Positions 50,443-59,378 of a stretch of 64,000 bases of DNA are shown here, in pieces. A model generated the notes under the pieces. The model did not search any database and had not been told where the DNA came from. It saw nothing but the letters and a program-made list of their open reading frames with translations. Source of the DNA: Pseudonocardia halophobica (lineage in GTDB: Bacteria > Actinomycetota > Actinomycetes > Mycobacteriales > Pseudonocardiaceae); assembly GCF_027922425.1 (NCBI RefSeq), contig NZ_BSFQ01000002.1, positions 1-64,000 on the forward strand, written 5' to 3'. Position 1 is the stretch's first letter; the number at the start of each line of letters is the position of its first letter. Position numbers and translations under genes: made by a program.

Positions 50443-50473
50443 TGTACAGGGGAATCGTCAGGCGATCGTCAGG
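50443..50473 (+). promoter_or_regulatory. TCGTCAGG direct repeats upstream of the MtrA-like gene
   Basis: ATCGTCAGG at 50454-50462 and again at 50465-50473 (11-base period); a weaker TGTACAGG precedes at 50443-50450. The same pair occurs at 35681. The last copy overlaps the 3' end of the truncated ectB. Typical layout of an OmpR-family binding site. Confidence 0.55.
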
Positions 50474-50909
50474 TCCGCACGGCGTCGATCGCCTCGGCGA
50501 GCACGGCCACCCCGTGGTCGAGCTCGTCGTCGGTGACGGTGAGCGGGGGTATCACCTTGACCACCTCGCCCTCCGGGCCGGCCGTCTCCACGATCAACCC
50601 CCGGTCGAACGCCGCCCGGGCGACCTTCGCCGCCGTCTCCGGCACCCGGAAGCTCAGCCCGCAGGCGAGTCCGCGCCCGCGGACCACGATCTCGCCCGGC
50701 CCGACGGGCAGGGCGATGCGCAGCAGCGCCTCGCGGACCTTCCCGCCCTTGCGGACCACGTCACGCTCGAGCGTGTCGTCGCTCCAGAACTGGTGGATGG
50801 CCTCGGTCCCGGTGACGAACGCGGGGTTGTGCCCGCGGAAGGTGCCGTTGTGCTCACCCGGGCCCCAGACGTGCTCGGGCTTGATCAGGACGAGCGCCAT
50901 CGGCAGCCC
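50469..50909 (-). pseudogene. ectB: ectB (diaminobutyrate-2-oxoglutarate transaminase), C-terminal third only
   Basis: About 145 residues remain: HGLPMALVLIKPE, PGEHNGTFRGHNPAFVTGTE, then RGRGLACGLSFRVPETAAKV and GLIVETAGPEGEVVKVIPPL. These match the C-terminal domain of EctB, the PLP enzyme that makes L-2,4-diaminobutyrate for ectoine. The PLP lysine and first ~275 residues are missing; the match stops at about base 50909 where a gene on the other strand begins mid-protein. No ectA or ectC is nearby. Inactive as it stands. Confidence 0.8.
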
Positions 50910-52199
50910 GTGACCGCGCCGACACGGGCCACCCGGCTCGACGCGCAGCACCCCGGCGACGGCGAGGCCTGGCTCGACCTGTGCCGCCGGTGGGAGGTCC
51001 TGCAGGAGCCGTTCCTGCGGACGCTGTTCACGACCTTCCCGCCGGTGCGCGGTCCGCTGCAGCTGTTGCGCCGCATCGGCACGGCCGAGGCGCTGCGCCT
51101 GGCGCGGTTCCTGCTGCTGCCGGCCAAGCGCATGGGGGAGGAGCTCTTCGGCGGGGAAGGCGTGCGGCTGCTGCTCGCCGGCAACGCGGTGCACGCCGAC
51201 ATCCCCGTGACCTCCCCGGTCAGCGGGGCCTACGGCTGGCTGCTGGCGATGCTCGGCCAGCACTTCGGCTTCCCGGTACCCGTCGACGGGTCCGGCGGTC
51301 TCGCGGACGCGCTCGCCCGGCGGGCGGAGGCGGCGGGTGCCCGGCTGCACACCGGGGAGCGGGTGGAGCACGTGGCGGTGTCCGGCGGACGGGTCCGGTC
51401 CGTCCACACCGCGGCCGGCACCACCGTCCGCGTCCGGCGTGCCGTGATCGCCGACGTCTCGGCACCCACCCTGTACCGGGACCTCCTGCCGCCGGACGCC
51501 GTGCCCTCCTGGGTGCACCGCGACCTCGACCGGTTCGCCTGGGACACCCCGGTGGTGAAGCTCGACTGGGCGCTGGACGGGCCGATCCCGTGGCGGACGC
51601 CCGAGGTCGGCGGGGCCGGGACCGTCCACGTCGGTCGGGGAGAGGACGGCCTGGTTCGGTGGAGCGCCGTCATCGAGTCGCGGCGGCTGCCGGAGTCGCC
51701 CTTCCTGCTCGTCGGGCAGATGACCACGGCGGACCCGAGCCGCTCGCCCGCCGGCACCGAGAGCGCCTGGGCGTACACGCACCTGCCCCGGGGTGTCGAC
51801 GACCCGCCGTCGGCCGACGAGCTGGCCCGCCGGGCCGAGGGCGTGCTGGAGCGGTTCGCGCCCGGGTTCGGCGCGCGCGTGCGGCACCGGACGGTGCAGC
51901 GACCGTCGGACCTGCAGGACGCCGACCCGAACCTGGTCCACGGGACGATCAACCGGGGCACCGCACAGCTCTTCCAGCAGCTGGTCTTCCGGCCGGTGCC
52001 CGGGCTCGGCCGACCGGAGACGCCCGTCGGGGGTCTCTATCTGGGCAGCTCGTCGGCGCACCCGGGGGGTGGCGTGCACGGCGCCTGCGGCTGGTTCGCC
52101 GCGCGCGCGGCCCTGCGCGCCCACGGGCGCGCGGGCCTCCTGCACCGGGCGGCGACGTCGGCGGTGCTCGAGCTGCTGCAGCGCTCGGGCAGGGAATGA
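50910..52199 (+). pseudogene. Phytoene-desaturase-like FAD oxidoreductase, N-terminally truncated
   Basis: 429 codons from a possible GTG at 50910. The body matches the CrtI-type oxidoreductase family of actinobacteria: DGEAWLDLCRRWEVLQEPFL, SPVSGAYGWLLAMLGQHFGF, RVRRAVIADVSAPTLYRDLL and the ending GLYLGSSSAHPGGGVHGACG. The N-terminal GxGxxG FAD loop and about 100 residues are missing, so FAD cannot bind normally. The break coincides with the ectB break; both 5' ends appear lost in one deletion. Confidence 0.78.
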
Positions 52200-52260
52200 G
52201 GAGCGGCGGAGCGGGTAGGTCGGCCGTCGAGGGCGAGCAGGCGAGCGGAGAGGAGTCGAG

Positions 52261-52650
52261 ATGACGGACGCAGGAGCGACGGGCCGGACGCGGTCCGAGG
52301 AACCGGTGCGCGCCTTGACCGAGGACGTGCGGGCCCTCGTCCGCAGCGAGGTGCGGGCCATGCGCGAGGACCTGCTCGGGGAGCTCGGCCGGGCACGCAC
52401 CGCGAGCCTGCTGCTGGGTGGGGCGGGGGCCCTCGGCCTCCTGGCCACCGGCTCCTCGGCCGCCCTGCTGATGCGCCTGCTCGACACCGTCCTGCCGCGC
52501 GCCGCGTCGGCCGCCGTGGTGACCGGGGTGTACGGCGGGGCGGCCGGGGCCCTCGCTGTGGCGGGTCTGGGCGAGCTGCGTCGTGTCCGGGAGCAGCTCG
52601 GCGAGACCGTCGACCGGGTGCGAAGCGAGGTCGCCACCGCGCAGGGCTGA
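52261..52650 (+). CDS. Actinobacterial Holin-X family protein
   Basis: 129 residues, ATG 52261 with GGAGAGGAG. ALTEDVRALVRSEVRAMRED is an amphipathic helix, followed by two membrane hairpin helices (ASLLLGGAGALGLLATGSSA, AVVTGVYGGAAGALAVAGLG) and a closing helix RVREQLGETVDRVRSEV. This is the layout of the Phage_holin_3_6 (Holin-X) family. The members are chromosomal and common near stress proteins; a lytic role is not shown. No phage genes surround it. Confidence 0.75.
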   Translation: MTDAGATGRTRSEEPVRALTEDVRALVRSEVRAMREDLLGELGRARTASLLLGGAGALGLLATGSSAALLMRLLDTVLPRAASAAVVTGVYGGAAGALAVAGLGELRRVREQLGETVDRVRSEVATAQG

Positions 52651-52697
52651 CCGCGGCCCGGCGGGAGCGCCACCGGAGCCGTTCCGGGAAGGCTGTC

Positions 52698-53125
52698 TCA
52701 GAGCTGTTCCCGCACGCCCGGCTCGATGGCGACCTCGCCCGGGCCCCCGCGCTCGGCGGCGAGTCGCGCACGGCCCCTCCGCAGCAGCGGCAGCACAGAG
52801 CAGCGCCGAGCGTCCTCGAGGTCGGAGGCGAGCCCCGTGTACAGGGCCAGGGCGTCGAGGACGATCCCGATCCAGCCGGCGACGGTCTCCCAGCCGGCGC
52901 CCCCGGCGTACTCGTACACCCCCCCGTGACGGCGTAGCGGACGGAGGTGGGCCCGACCTGCGCGGACAGGGCGGTGGGCAGCCAGTGCAGCTGCCGGCCG
53001 GACAGGACGACGGTCGCGGCGGCGAGCCCGGCCATCCCCAGCGGGAGCGGGTTGCCCAGCGGGCGCAGGAGGACCCGGACCGGCGGGCCGGAACCGTCCG
53101 GGGCTCGTCGGTCGTCGGACGCCAC
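52698..53125 (-). pseudogene. SatP/GPR1-FUN34-YaaH acetate-transporter remnant
   Basis: From GTG 53125: VRVLLRPLGNPLPLGMAGLA then ATVVLSGRQLHWLP, the first helix of the YaaH/SatP family. At ~52920 the sequence jumps, with a frame change, to MYEYAGGAGWETVAGWIGIV and LDALALYTGLASDLEDARR, the last helix and tail. The helices in between (60-80 residues) are gone. SatP proteins carry acetate or succinate. It starts 4 bases after the nrfD stop, so it was the last gene of the formate dehydrogenase operon, perhaps moving formate or acetate. Confidence 0.72.
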
Positions 53126-53129
53126 GGGG

Positions 53130-54227
53130 TCAGTGCTCGCCGGCGGGTGCGGCCGGGGTCCGCGTCGTCGTCGGGGTCGTCGTCGGGGTCCCCGTGGCCG
53201 GGCGGCCCTCCTCCAGGCGCTGCCGCTGGGGCACGACGGTGTACTTCGGGTCCTCGGCGGACTGCAGCCCGGCGTGGAAGATCCCCCACCGGGTGGCCGC
53301 CGACGCGGCCACCAGCGCCGCTCCGGAGAGCGCTGAGGCGATCCGGTTGCGCCGGCCGAGGACCGCCCCGGCCGCCCCGGCCAGCGCGAGGACCTTCGAC
53401 GCCCGGAGGTACCTGCCGCCGGTGCCCGACGAGTACGGCTCGGCCGTCATGCCCATCCGGCGCTCCATCAGCTCCACCGAGGCCAGCTCCGCGCCCACCC
53501 CGAGGACGGCGAGGGCCCGGGCGGGAGCCTGCTCGCGCAGCGGTGCGGCGACCAGACCCAGCCCGCCCGCGGCGGTCGCGCCGGAGCCGACGAAGACGTA
53601 GGGCATCTCCCGGTGCCCGTCGTGCCAGGCCGGGACGGCGGTGTCACTGATCAGGGCGGCGGTGTAGGAGGCCACCGCGGGGCCGAGGGCGGCGGCACCG
53701 GTCGTGGCGGCGGCACCCACGCGCGGCAGCCGGCCGGTCACGGCCGAGGCGGCCGCGACACCCGCCAACGGGACGTAGCCGGCGAGCAGCCACGAGCCGA
53801 CGCTCATCGGGGAGGTCACCTTGACCACGCGCAGCATGTTCAGGAAGCGCGCGGGCTTGCCGAGGTCGTGGACCAGCGCCACGAGCGACAGCAGCCCGCC
53901 ACCCAGGGCCGCGACCGTGCTCGAGCGGGCCAGGCCGGGCCGTCCGGAGGCCCGGGCGCCGGCCCCGAGCACCGACGACGCCCCGGCGAGCCCGCCGAGG
54001 AACAGGTAGCCGGGGATGTCGGGTGCCGTCCAGACCGGCGGGTTGAGGATCGGCATCCCGTAGTAGGAGCGGAAGTCGGCGTCGGGCACCATCGCGCGCT
54101 CCGCCCGCGCCCGGCCGCGTCGGCGGCGGCCGCCCTGCCGGCCGTCGGCGCGGACCGCGCCGGTCGTCGCCTCGCGGTCCGGCCGACCGCCCCGCACGCC
54201 GTCCCGAGTGACCTCGGACTCGCTCAT
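53130..54227 (-). CDS. NrfD/PsrC-type membrane subunit of formate dehydrogenase
   Basis: 365 residues, ATG 54227 overlapping the fdhB stop. After a basic ~50-residue N-terminus, MPILNPPVWTAPDIPGYLFL is the NrfD opening, followed by about eight helices, including VASYTAALISDTAVPAWHDG and GHREMPYVFVGSGATAAGGL. NrfD subunits hold no heme and pass electrons from the Fe-S subunit to quinone. It replaces the cytochrome b subunit of E. coli FDH-N. The C-terminal ~25 residues are Thr/Pro-rich. Confidence 0.87.
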   Translation of the reverse strand: MSESEVTRDGVRGGRPDREATTGAVRADGRQGGRRRRGRARAERAMVPDADFRSYYGMPILNPPVWTAPDIPGYLFLGGLAGASSVLGAGARASGRPGLARSSTVAALGGGLLSLVALVHDLGKPARFLNMLRVVKVTSPMSVGSWLLAGYVPLAGVAAASAVTGRLPRVGAAATTGAAALGPAVASYTAALISDTAVPAWHDGHREMPYVFVGSGATAAGGLGLVAAPLREQAPARALAVLGVGAELASVELMERRMGMTAEPYSSGTGGRYLRASKVLALAGAAGAVLGRRNRIASALSGAALVAASAATRWGIFHAGLQSAEDPKYTVVPQRQRLEEGRPATGTPTTTPTTTRTPAAPAGEH

Positions 54228-55240
54228 CGCCGCCTCCCACCGGTCACGATCGTCGAGGCGAATGCCGCCGCCACGCCGCCCACCAGGGACAGCGCGGCCA
54301 TCCCCACGTGCTTCCACATCCGGGGCAGGTCACGGGTCGTGACCACGGGGTCCGGCGGCAGGCCGTACACCTCCGGCTCGTCGAGGAGCAGGAAGAACGC
54401 CCCGTCGCCACCCACGCCGTCGTCCGGATCCCGCCCGTAGAGCCGGGCCTCGGTGATCCCGGTGTCGTGCAGCCGGGCGAGCCGGGCGTCGGCCCGCTCG
54501 CGCAGCTCCTCGAGCGGGCCGAACTGGATGGAGTCGGTGGGGCAGGCCTTCGCGCAGGCGGGTTCGGCCCCCACCCCGAGCCGGTCGTAGCAGAGCGTGC
54601 ACTTCCAGGCCCGCCCGTCGTCCTTGCGCTGGTCGATGACGCCGTAGGGGCACGCCGGGATGCAGTAGCCGCAGCCGTTGCAGATGTCCTCCTGCACCAC
54701 CACCGTGCCGAACTCGGTGCGGAACAGCGACCCGGTGGGGCAGACGTCCAGGCAGGCGGCGTGGGTGCAGTGCTTGCACACGTCCGACGACATCAGCCAC
54801 CGGAAGTCCCCCGCCGCGCCCGGTTCGGCGGGCGAGGCGGGTATGTGCGCGGGAGCGCTGGAGCTGCCCTGCCCCGCGAGGGACAGGACGTCCAGGTGCC
54901 CGAGGTCGTGCTGGGTCGGGTCCGCGCGCGGGAGGCCGGGATCCTGCCCGCCGAGCGGGCGGCGCTGCTCGACGAAGGCGACGTGCCGCCAGGTGTCGGC
55001 CCCCAGGCCCTGGCTGTTGTCCATCGAGGTGCCGGGGAACCCGCCGTCCGGGAAGTCGGCGGGGATGGCGTTCCACTCCTTGCACGCCACCTCGCAGGCC
55101 TTGCACCCGATGCACACCGAGGTGTCGGTGAAGAAGCCCATCCGGGGCGGGTGCCCGCCCGTGCCGTCGCCGTGGCCGCCGAGGGCGGCCGGGTCGGCGT
55201 CCCCGGACAGGGCGTGGCGCAGCTGCGGCTCGGCGGTCAT
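54224..55240 (-). CDS. fdhB: Formate dehydrogenase beta subunit, four [4Fe-4S]
   Basis: 338 residues. Four ferredoxin motifs: CIGCKACEVACKEWN (C43, C46, C49, C53), CKHCTHAACLDVCPTG, CNGCGYCIPACPYG and CTLCYDRLG...CAKACP. A helix near the C-terminus (MAALSLVGGVAAAFASTIV) can anchor it, as in FdnH. A ~60-residue insert, LAGQGSSSAPAHIPASPAEP, lies between clusters. It moves electrons from FdhA to NrfD. ATGA overlaps on both sides make it strictly coupled. Confidence 0.92.
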   Translation of the reverse strand: MTAEPQLRHALSGDADPAALGGHGDGTGGHPPRMGFFTDTSVCIGCKACEVACKEWNAIPADFPDGGFPGTSMDNSQGLGADTWRHVAFVEQRRPLGGQDPGLPRADPTQHDLGHLDVLSLAGQGSSSAPAHIPASPAEPGAAGDFRWLMSSDVCKHCTHAACLDVCPTGSLFRTEFGTVVVQEDICNGCGYCIPACPYGVIDQRKDDGRAWKCTLCYDRLGVGAEPACAKACPTDSIQFGPLEELRERADARLARLHDTGITEARLYGRDPDDGVGGDGAFFLLLDEPEVYGLPPDPVVTTRDLPRMWKHVGMAALSLVGGVAAAFASTIVTGGRRR

Positions 55241-58200
55241 GTCCCGTCCTTCCCGTCCTTCCCGGCCGCCCCGCCGACCGCGGGGTCGAGTCCGGTCCGC
55301 TCGGTGATGCCGGCCCGCCGGTGGTAGTCGGCGACCAGGGCGAGCCGGTCCGGTCCCCGCGGCCGCCGGCCCGGCCGGATGTCGCAGGCCAGGGCCTTGG
55401 TCTCCATGATGTGCACGTTCGGGTCCATCACCAGGCTGGTCAGCTCGTTCGCCGCGTCGCCGGTGACCAGCCCGTTGGGCCCCCAGTGGTAGGGCAGCCC
55501 GACCTGGTGCAGCACCCGGCCGGCCACCCGCAGCGACGGCATCCGGTCGGTGACCATGACCCGGGCCTCGATCACGTTCCGGGCCGTCACGACGTGGGCC
55601 CAGCCGCCGTGCTCGAGCCCGCGCTCGCGGGCCAGCTCGGGCGCGACCTCGCAGAACATGGTCGGGGCGAGCTCGGACAGGTAGGGCGACCAGCGGCTCA
55701 TCCCGCCCGCCGTGTGGTGCTCGGCGATGCGGTAGGTCGTGAGGGCGTACGGGAAGACCTGCGCGCCCGGTTCGTCCCCGCTGGGCTGGAACCTGTCCGC
55801 GGGGTGCACCACGGGCTCGATCTGCCGGACCGGGTTGCGCTGCTGGCGGTACAGCGGGTTGTCGACCGGCGACTCCTGCGACTCGTAGTGCGCCGGCAGG
55901 GGGCCGTCGGTCAGCCCTGCGGGGACGTACAGCCAGGCCTTCCCGTCGGCCTGCATGATGAACGCGTCGGTCCCGGACAGGGCCGCGACGCCCGTGGCGT
56001 CCTCGGGTGGGACGTGGTCGGGCGCCTTGGTCGGCGAGAAGTCCGGGACGTCGTGCCCGACCCACTTCTTCTCGTCGGCGTCCCACCACAGGTAGGCCTT
56101 CCGCTCGCTCCAGGGCGTGCCGTCGGGCGCGGCGGAGGCGCGGTTGTAGAGGATCCGCCGGTTGGCGGGCCAGGCCCAGCCCCACTCCTTCGCGACCCAG
56201 TCCTGCTCGGTGCCGGGCTTGCGCCGGGCGGCCTGGTTGACGCCGTCGGCGTAGGTGCCGCAGTAGATCCAGCACCCGCACGCGGTCGACCCGTCCGCCC
56301 GCAGTTGCTGGTAGGAGGACAGCGGGGTGCCGTGCCCGTCCCAGCCGTTGATCTCGGCGAGCACGGCCTCGGCCTCCGGCTCGTCGTCGCCGGGGTGGGA
56401 GGGCATCGGCTTGGTGGGGTAGTCCCAGGTCAGGTCGAGAATCGGGCGGTCCCGCTCGTCCGTGCTGCCGGCGAGCCTCTCCCTGATCTTCCGGCCCAGG
56501 TGGAACAGGAACCACAGGTCGCTGCGGGCGTCGCCGGCAGGTTCGACGGCCTGGTGGTGCCACTGCAGGAGACGCTGGGTGTTGGTGAAGCTGCCGTCCT
56601 TCTCGGTGTGGGCGGCGGCGGGCAGGAAGAACACCTCCGTGCCGATGTCCTCGGTGCGCATCTCCCCGGTCTCGATCTCCGGGCCGTCCTTCCACCAGGT
56701 GGCGGACTCGATCAGGGAGAAGTCGCGGACGACGAGCCAGTCGAGGTTGGCCATGCCCAGCCGCTGCATCTTCGCGTTCGCCGAGCCCACGGCGGGGTTC
56801 TCGCCGAGCAGGAAGTAGCCCTTGCACTCGCCCTCGAGCTGGGCCATGACGGTCTCGAAGGAGCTGTGGCTGCCGGTCAGCCGCGGCAGGTAGTCGAAGC
56901 AGTACTCGTTCTCCGCCGTGGCCGCCGGTCCCCACCATGCCTTGAGCAGGCTGACCAGGTACGAGCCCAGCTCGGCCCAGTAGCCCTTCTCCGCCTTCTC
57001 CGCGGCGACGTAGGTCTGCAGATCCGTGGACGACTCCGCGTGCAGCATCGGGATGTAGCCGGGCAGGATGTTGAACAGCGTCGGGATGTCCGTGCTGCCC
57101 TGGATGCTGGCGTGGCCGCGCAGCGCGAGGATCCCGCCGCCCGGCCGGCCGATGTTGCCCAGCAGCGCCTGCAGGATCGACGCCGTGCGCACGTACTGCA
57201 CGCCGACGGTGTGGTGCGTCCAGCCCACCGAGTACACGAAGGCGCTCGTGCGCTCCGGGGTGGAGTTCTCCTCGAGCAGCTCGCACACCCGCAGGAACGT
57301 CTCCATCGGCACGCCGCAGGTCTCGGCGACCATCTCCGGGGTGTATCGCGAGAAGTGCCGCTTGAGGATCTGGAACACGGTGCGCGGGTGCTGCAGGGTC
57401 TCGTCGGTCTCGAAGTCGCCGGTGATCCCCGCGCCGCCCGAGCCGTGGGCCTCGCCGCGGGCGGCCTCCCGCACGCCGGACCGGGGCCCGTCGGACCCGT
57501 CCTTCCCCTCGACCCGCTCGCCCGCGACCTGGTATCGGGCGCCGGAGGCGGCCTGGACCTCCCCGCCCTCGTACTGCCAGGTCGAGAAGTCGTAGTGCCG
57601 CTCCTCCGGGTCGAGCCCGGAGAAGACGCCGTCGAGGTCCTCGGTGTCGACGAAGTCCTCCCCGACGAGCGTCGAGGCGTTGGTGTAGGCCACGACGTAG
57701 TCGTGGAAGTACCTCTCGTTCTCCAGGACGTGGTTGATGATCCCGCCGAGGAACGCGATGTCCGTGCCGGCGCGCAGCGGGACGTGCAGGTCCGCGAGCG
57801 CACTGGTCCGTGTGAACCGCGGGTCGACGTGGATCACCGTGGCCCCGCGCGCCTTCGCCTCCATCACCCACTGGAACCCGACCGGATGGCACTCGGCCAT
57901 GTTCGAGCCCTCGATGACGATGCAGTCGGAGTTCTGCAGGTCCTGCTGGAAGGTGGTGGCGCCGCCACGACCGAACGAGGTCCCCAGACCGGGAACCGTG
58001 GAGGAGTGTCAAATACGGGCCTGGTTCTCGATCTGGATCGCGCCCAACGCCGTGAACAGCTTCTTGATGAGGTAGTTCTCCTCGTTGTCCAGCGTCGCGC
58101 CGCCGAGGCTGGCGAAGCCCATGGTGCGCCGGACCCGCATGCCCTCGTGCTCCCACTGCCAGCCCTCGCGACGGCTGGCGACGACCCGGCCGGCGATCAT

Positions 58201-58575
58201 GTCCATCGCCGTGTCCAGGTCGAGGTCCTCCCACTCGGTGCCGCCTGGGCGCCGGTAGCGGACGGCGTACTCGCGGGCGTCCCCCGTGGTCAGCTGCAGG
58301 CTCGACGAGCCCCGCGGGCAGAGCCGGCCGCGGCTGATGGGGGAGTCGGGGTCGCCCTCGATCTGGACGACCCGCTCGTCCTTGACGTACACGTTCTGTC
58401 CGCAGCCGACGGCGCAGAACGGGCAGACCGACTTGGTGACGTGGTCGGCGTCGGCGATCCGGGGCTGCAGCGTGCCGCTCGTCCTGCTCTTCGCGGCCGA
58501 CCCGCGGCCGAGCGGGTCGCCGTCGGCCCACTGCCGGTAGACGGGCCAGGACTCCATCCAGCTCTTGACGCCCAT
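55237..58575 (-). CDS. fdhA: Formate dehydrogenase alpha subunit, selenocysteine-containing
   Basis: 1112 residues when the in-frame UGA at 58011-58009 is read as selenocysteine 189. Upstream: SVCPFCAVGCGQNVYVKDER and C86 bind the 4Fe-4S cluster; across the UGA the chain reads ENQARI-Sec-HSSTVPGLGTSFGRGG, then MAECHPVGFQWVMEAKARGA, the universal FDH region where Sec or Cys ligates Mo or W. The two apparent ORFs (to 58009 and from 57900) are in the same frame. The rest carries both molybdopterin domains (ends VVADYHR...). No Tat signal is visible, so the active site may face the cytosol. It oxidises formate to CO2. Confidence 0.92.
57979..58011 (-). promoter_or_regulatory. UGA codon with bacterial SECIS hairpin
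   Basis: UGA is at 58011-58009. Eleven bases later, GGUUCCC-GGUCU-GGGGACC (57997-57979) folds into a 7-pair stem with a GGUCU loop. In E. coli fdhF, as I recall, the SECIS has the same 11-base spacing, stem foot GGUU...ACC and GGUCU loop that SelB binds. The hairpin is within the coding region, as in all bacterial SECIS elements. Confidence 0.85.
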
Positions 58576-58578
58576 CGG

Positions 58579-58896
58579 CTACTCGCCCTCCTGCTGCTCG
58601 TCGTTGCGGTGCTGGGCCGCCCGCATCGCGGGGTCCTGCGCCACACGCCGCCGGATCCAGTCGTGGACCGCCTCCCGGCTGGTGGGGTTGCGCACGGGGA
58701 CACCGAGCAGGTGCTGCACGGCCCCGAGGACCCCGCGCTCGTCGCGCTCCCGGCTCGTGAAGGCGTCACTCCCGTCGGCCGGTACCCCGGTGCCGATCAG
58801 GTGCACCTGGCCGGCGGGAATGCCGAGCCTGCGGCCGATCTCCTCCGGGGCCAGTCCCTGGGCCAGGAGGGCGGCGACCTGGTCGCGGGTCGGCAT
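58579..58896 (-). CDS. Small HTH-like protein between oxidase and formate dehydrogenase genes
   Basis: 105 residues, ATG 58896 with GAGGAG. RDQVAALLAQGLAPEEIGRR then LGIPAGQVHLIGTGVPADG is a helix-turn-helix-like pattern; EAVHDWIRRRVAQDPAMRAA is a C-terminal helix ending in a Gln/Glu-rich tail. It is 2 bases from ctaG and 3 from fdhA. I do not recognise a named family; the location suggests an assembly or regulatory role for FdhA, but this is inference. Confidence 0.6.
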   Translation of the reverse strand: MPTRDQVAALLAQGLAPEEIGRRLGIPAGQVHLIGTGVPADGSDAFTSRERDERGVLGAVQHLLGVPVRNPTSREAVHDWIRRRVAQDPAMRAAQHRNDEQQEGE

Positions 58897-58898
58897 GG

Positions 58899-59378
58899 TC
58901 AGCTCCTCGCCGTCTCGTGGGTGGTCCCGTCCGCGCTCTCGTCCGTCGAGGCCCGGCGCTCCTCGTCGGTCATCCAGCGCCAGGCCAGGCCCAGCGCGGC
59001 CAGCCCGATCGGCAGCATGCCCAGCACCATCGCGATGCCTCCGGGACCGTCGCCGCGCGCGACCAACCAGACGCCGGGGAGGTCGAGGGCGGGCATCGTC
59101 GCGAAGAGGTAGACGATGCGGCCGGCCGGGGAGAGGCGGGGGCGGCCGAGGACGGGGGTCCAGAACAGCACGCCGCCGGCCAGCAGCAGCACCGGGGCGA
59201 TCCCGGCGAGCGCGGGGACCAGGCTCGCGGCGGCGTGGAGCAGCACGAACGCGGGCGCCACGACGGGTGCCGGAAGCGCCGGCGGCTCCACGCGCAGCGC
59301 CCGCAGCAACAGGAGCAACAGCGGGGCGAGCACGGAGACCAGAAGACCCGCGGCGGCCATGTGGGCGACGTGGCTCAT
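58899..59378 (-). CDS. CtaG-like cytochrome oxidase assembly membrane protein (short)
   Basis: 159 residues, ATG 59378 overlapping the preceding stop. Helices: MAAAGLLVSVLAPLLLLLLR, VVAPAFVLLHAAASLVPALA, IAPVLLLAGGVLFWTPVLGR, and GIAMVLGMLPIGLAALGLAW. The motif RIVYLFATMPALDLPGVWLV and the opening HVAHMAAAGLLVS match the C-terminal part of caa3_CtaG proteins, but the family is usually longer (about 250+ residues). It likely helps copper insertion into the neighbouring oxidase. Confidence 0.72.
   Translation of the reverse strand: MSHVAHMAAAGLLVSVLAPLLLLLLRALRVEPPALPAPVVAPAFVLLHAAASLVPALAGIAPVLLLAGGVLFWTPVLGRPRLSPAGRIVYLFATMPALDLPGVWLVARGDGPGGIAMVLGMLPIGLAALGLAWRWMTDEERRASTDESADGTTHETARS

Noticed and set aside
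52261-52650. Prophage or lysis cassette from the Holin-X gene
   Set aside because: No endolysin, integrase or phage structural gene nearby; the family is common on actinobacterial chromosomes outside phages.
57901-58011. Reading fdhA as two genes or a nonsense pseudogene
   Set aside because: Homology continues in frame through the UGA, which is at the Sec position and is followed by a SECIS-like hairpin.
55321-59112. 1263-codon plus-strand open frame opposite fdhA
   Set aside because: It is antisense to a gene with clear catalytic motifs; its own translation is Val/Leu/Arg-rich without any domain.
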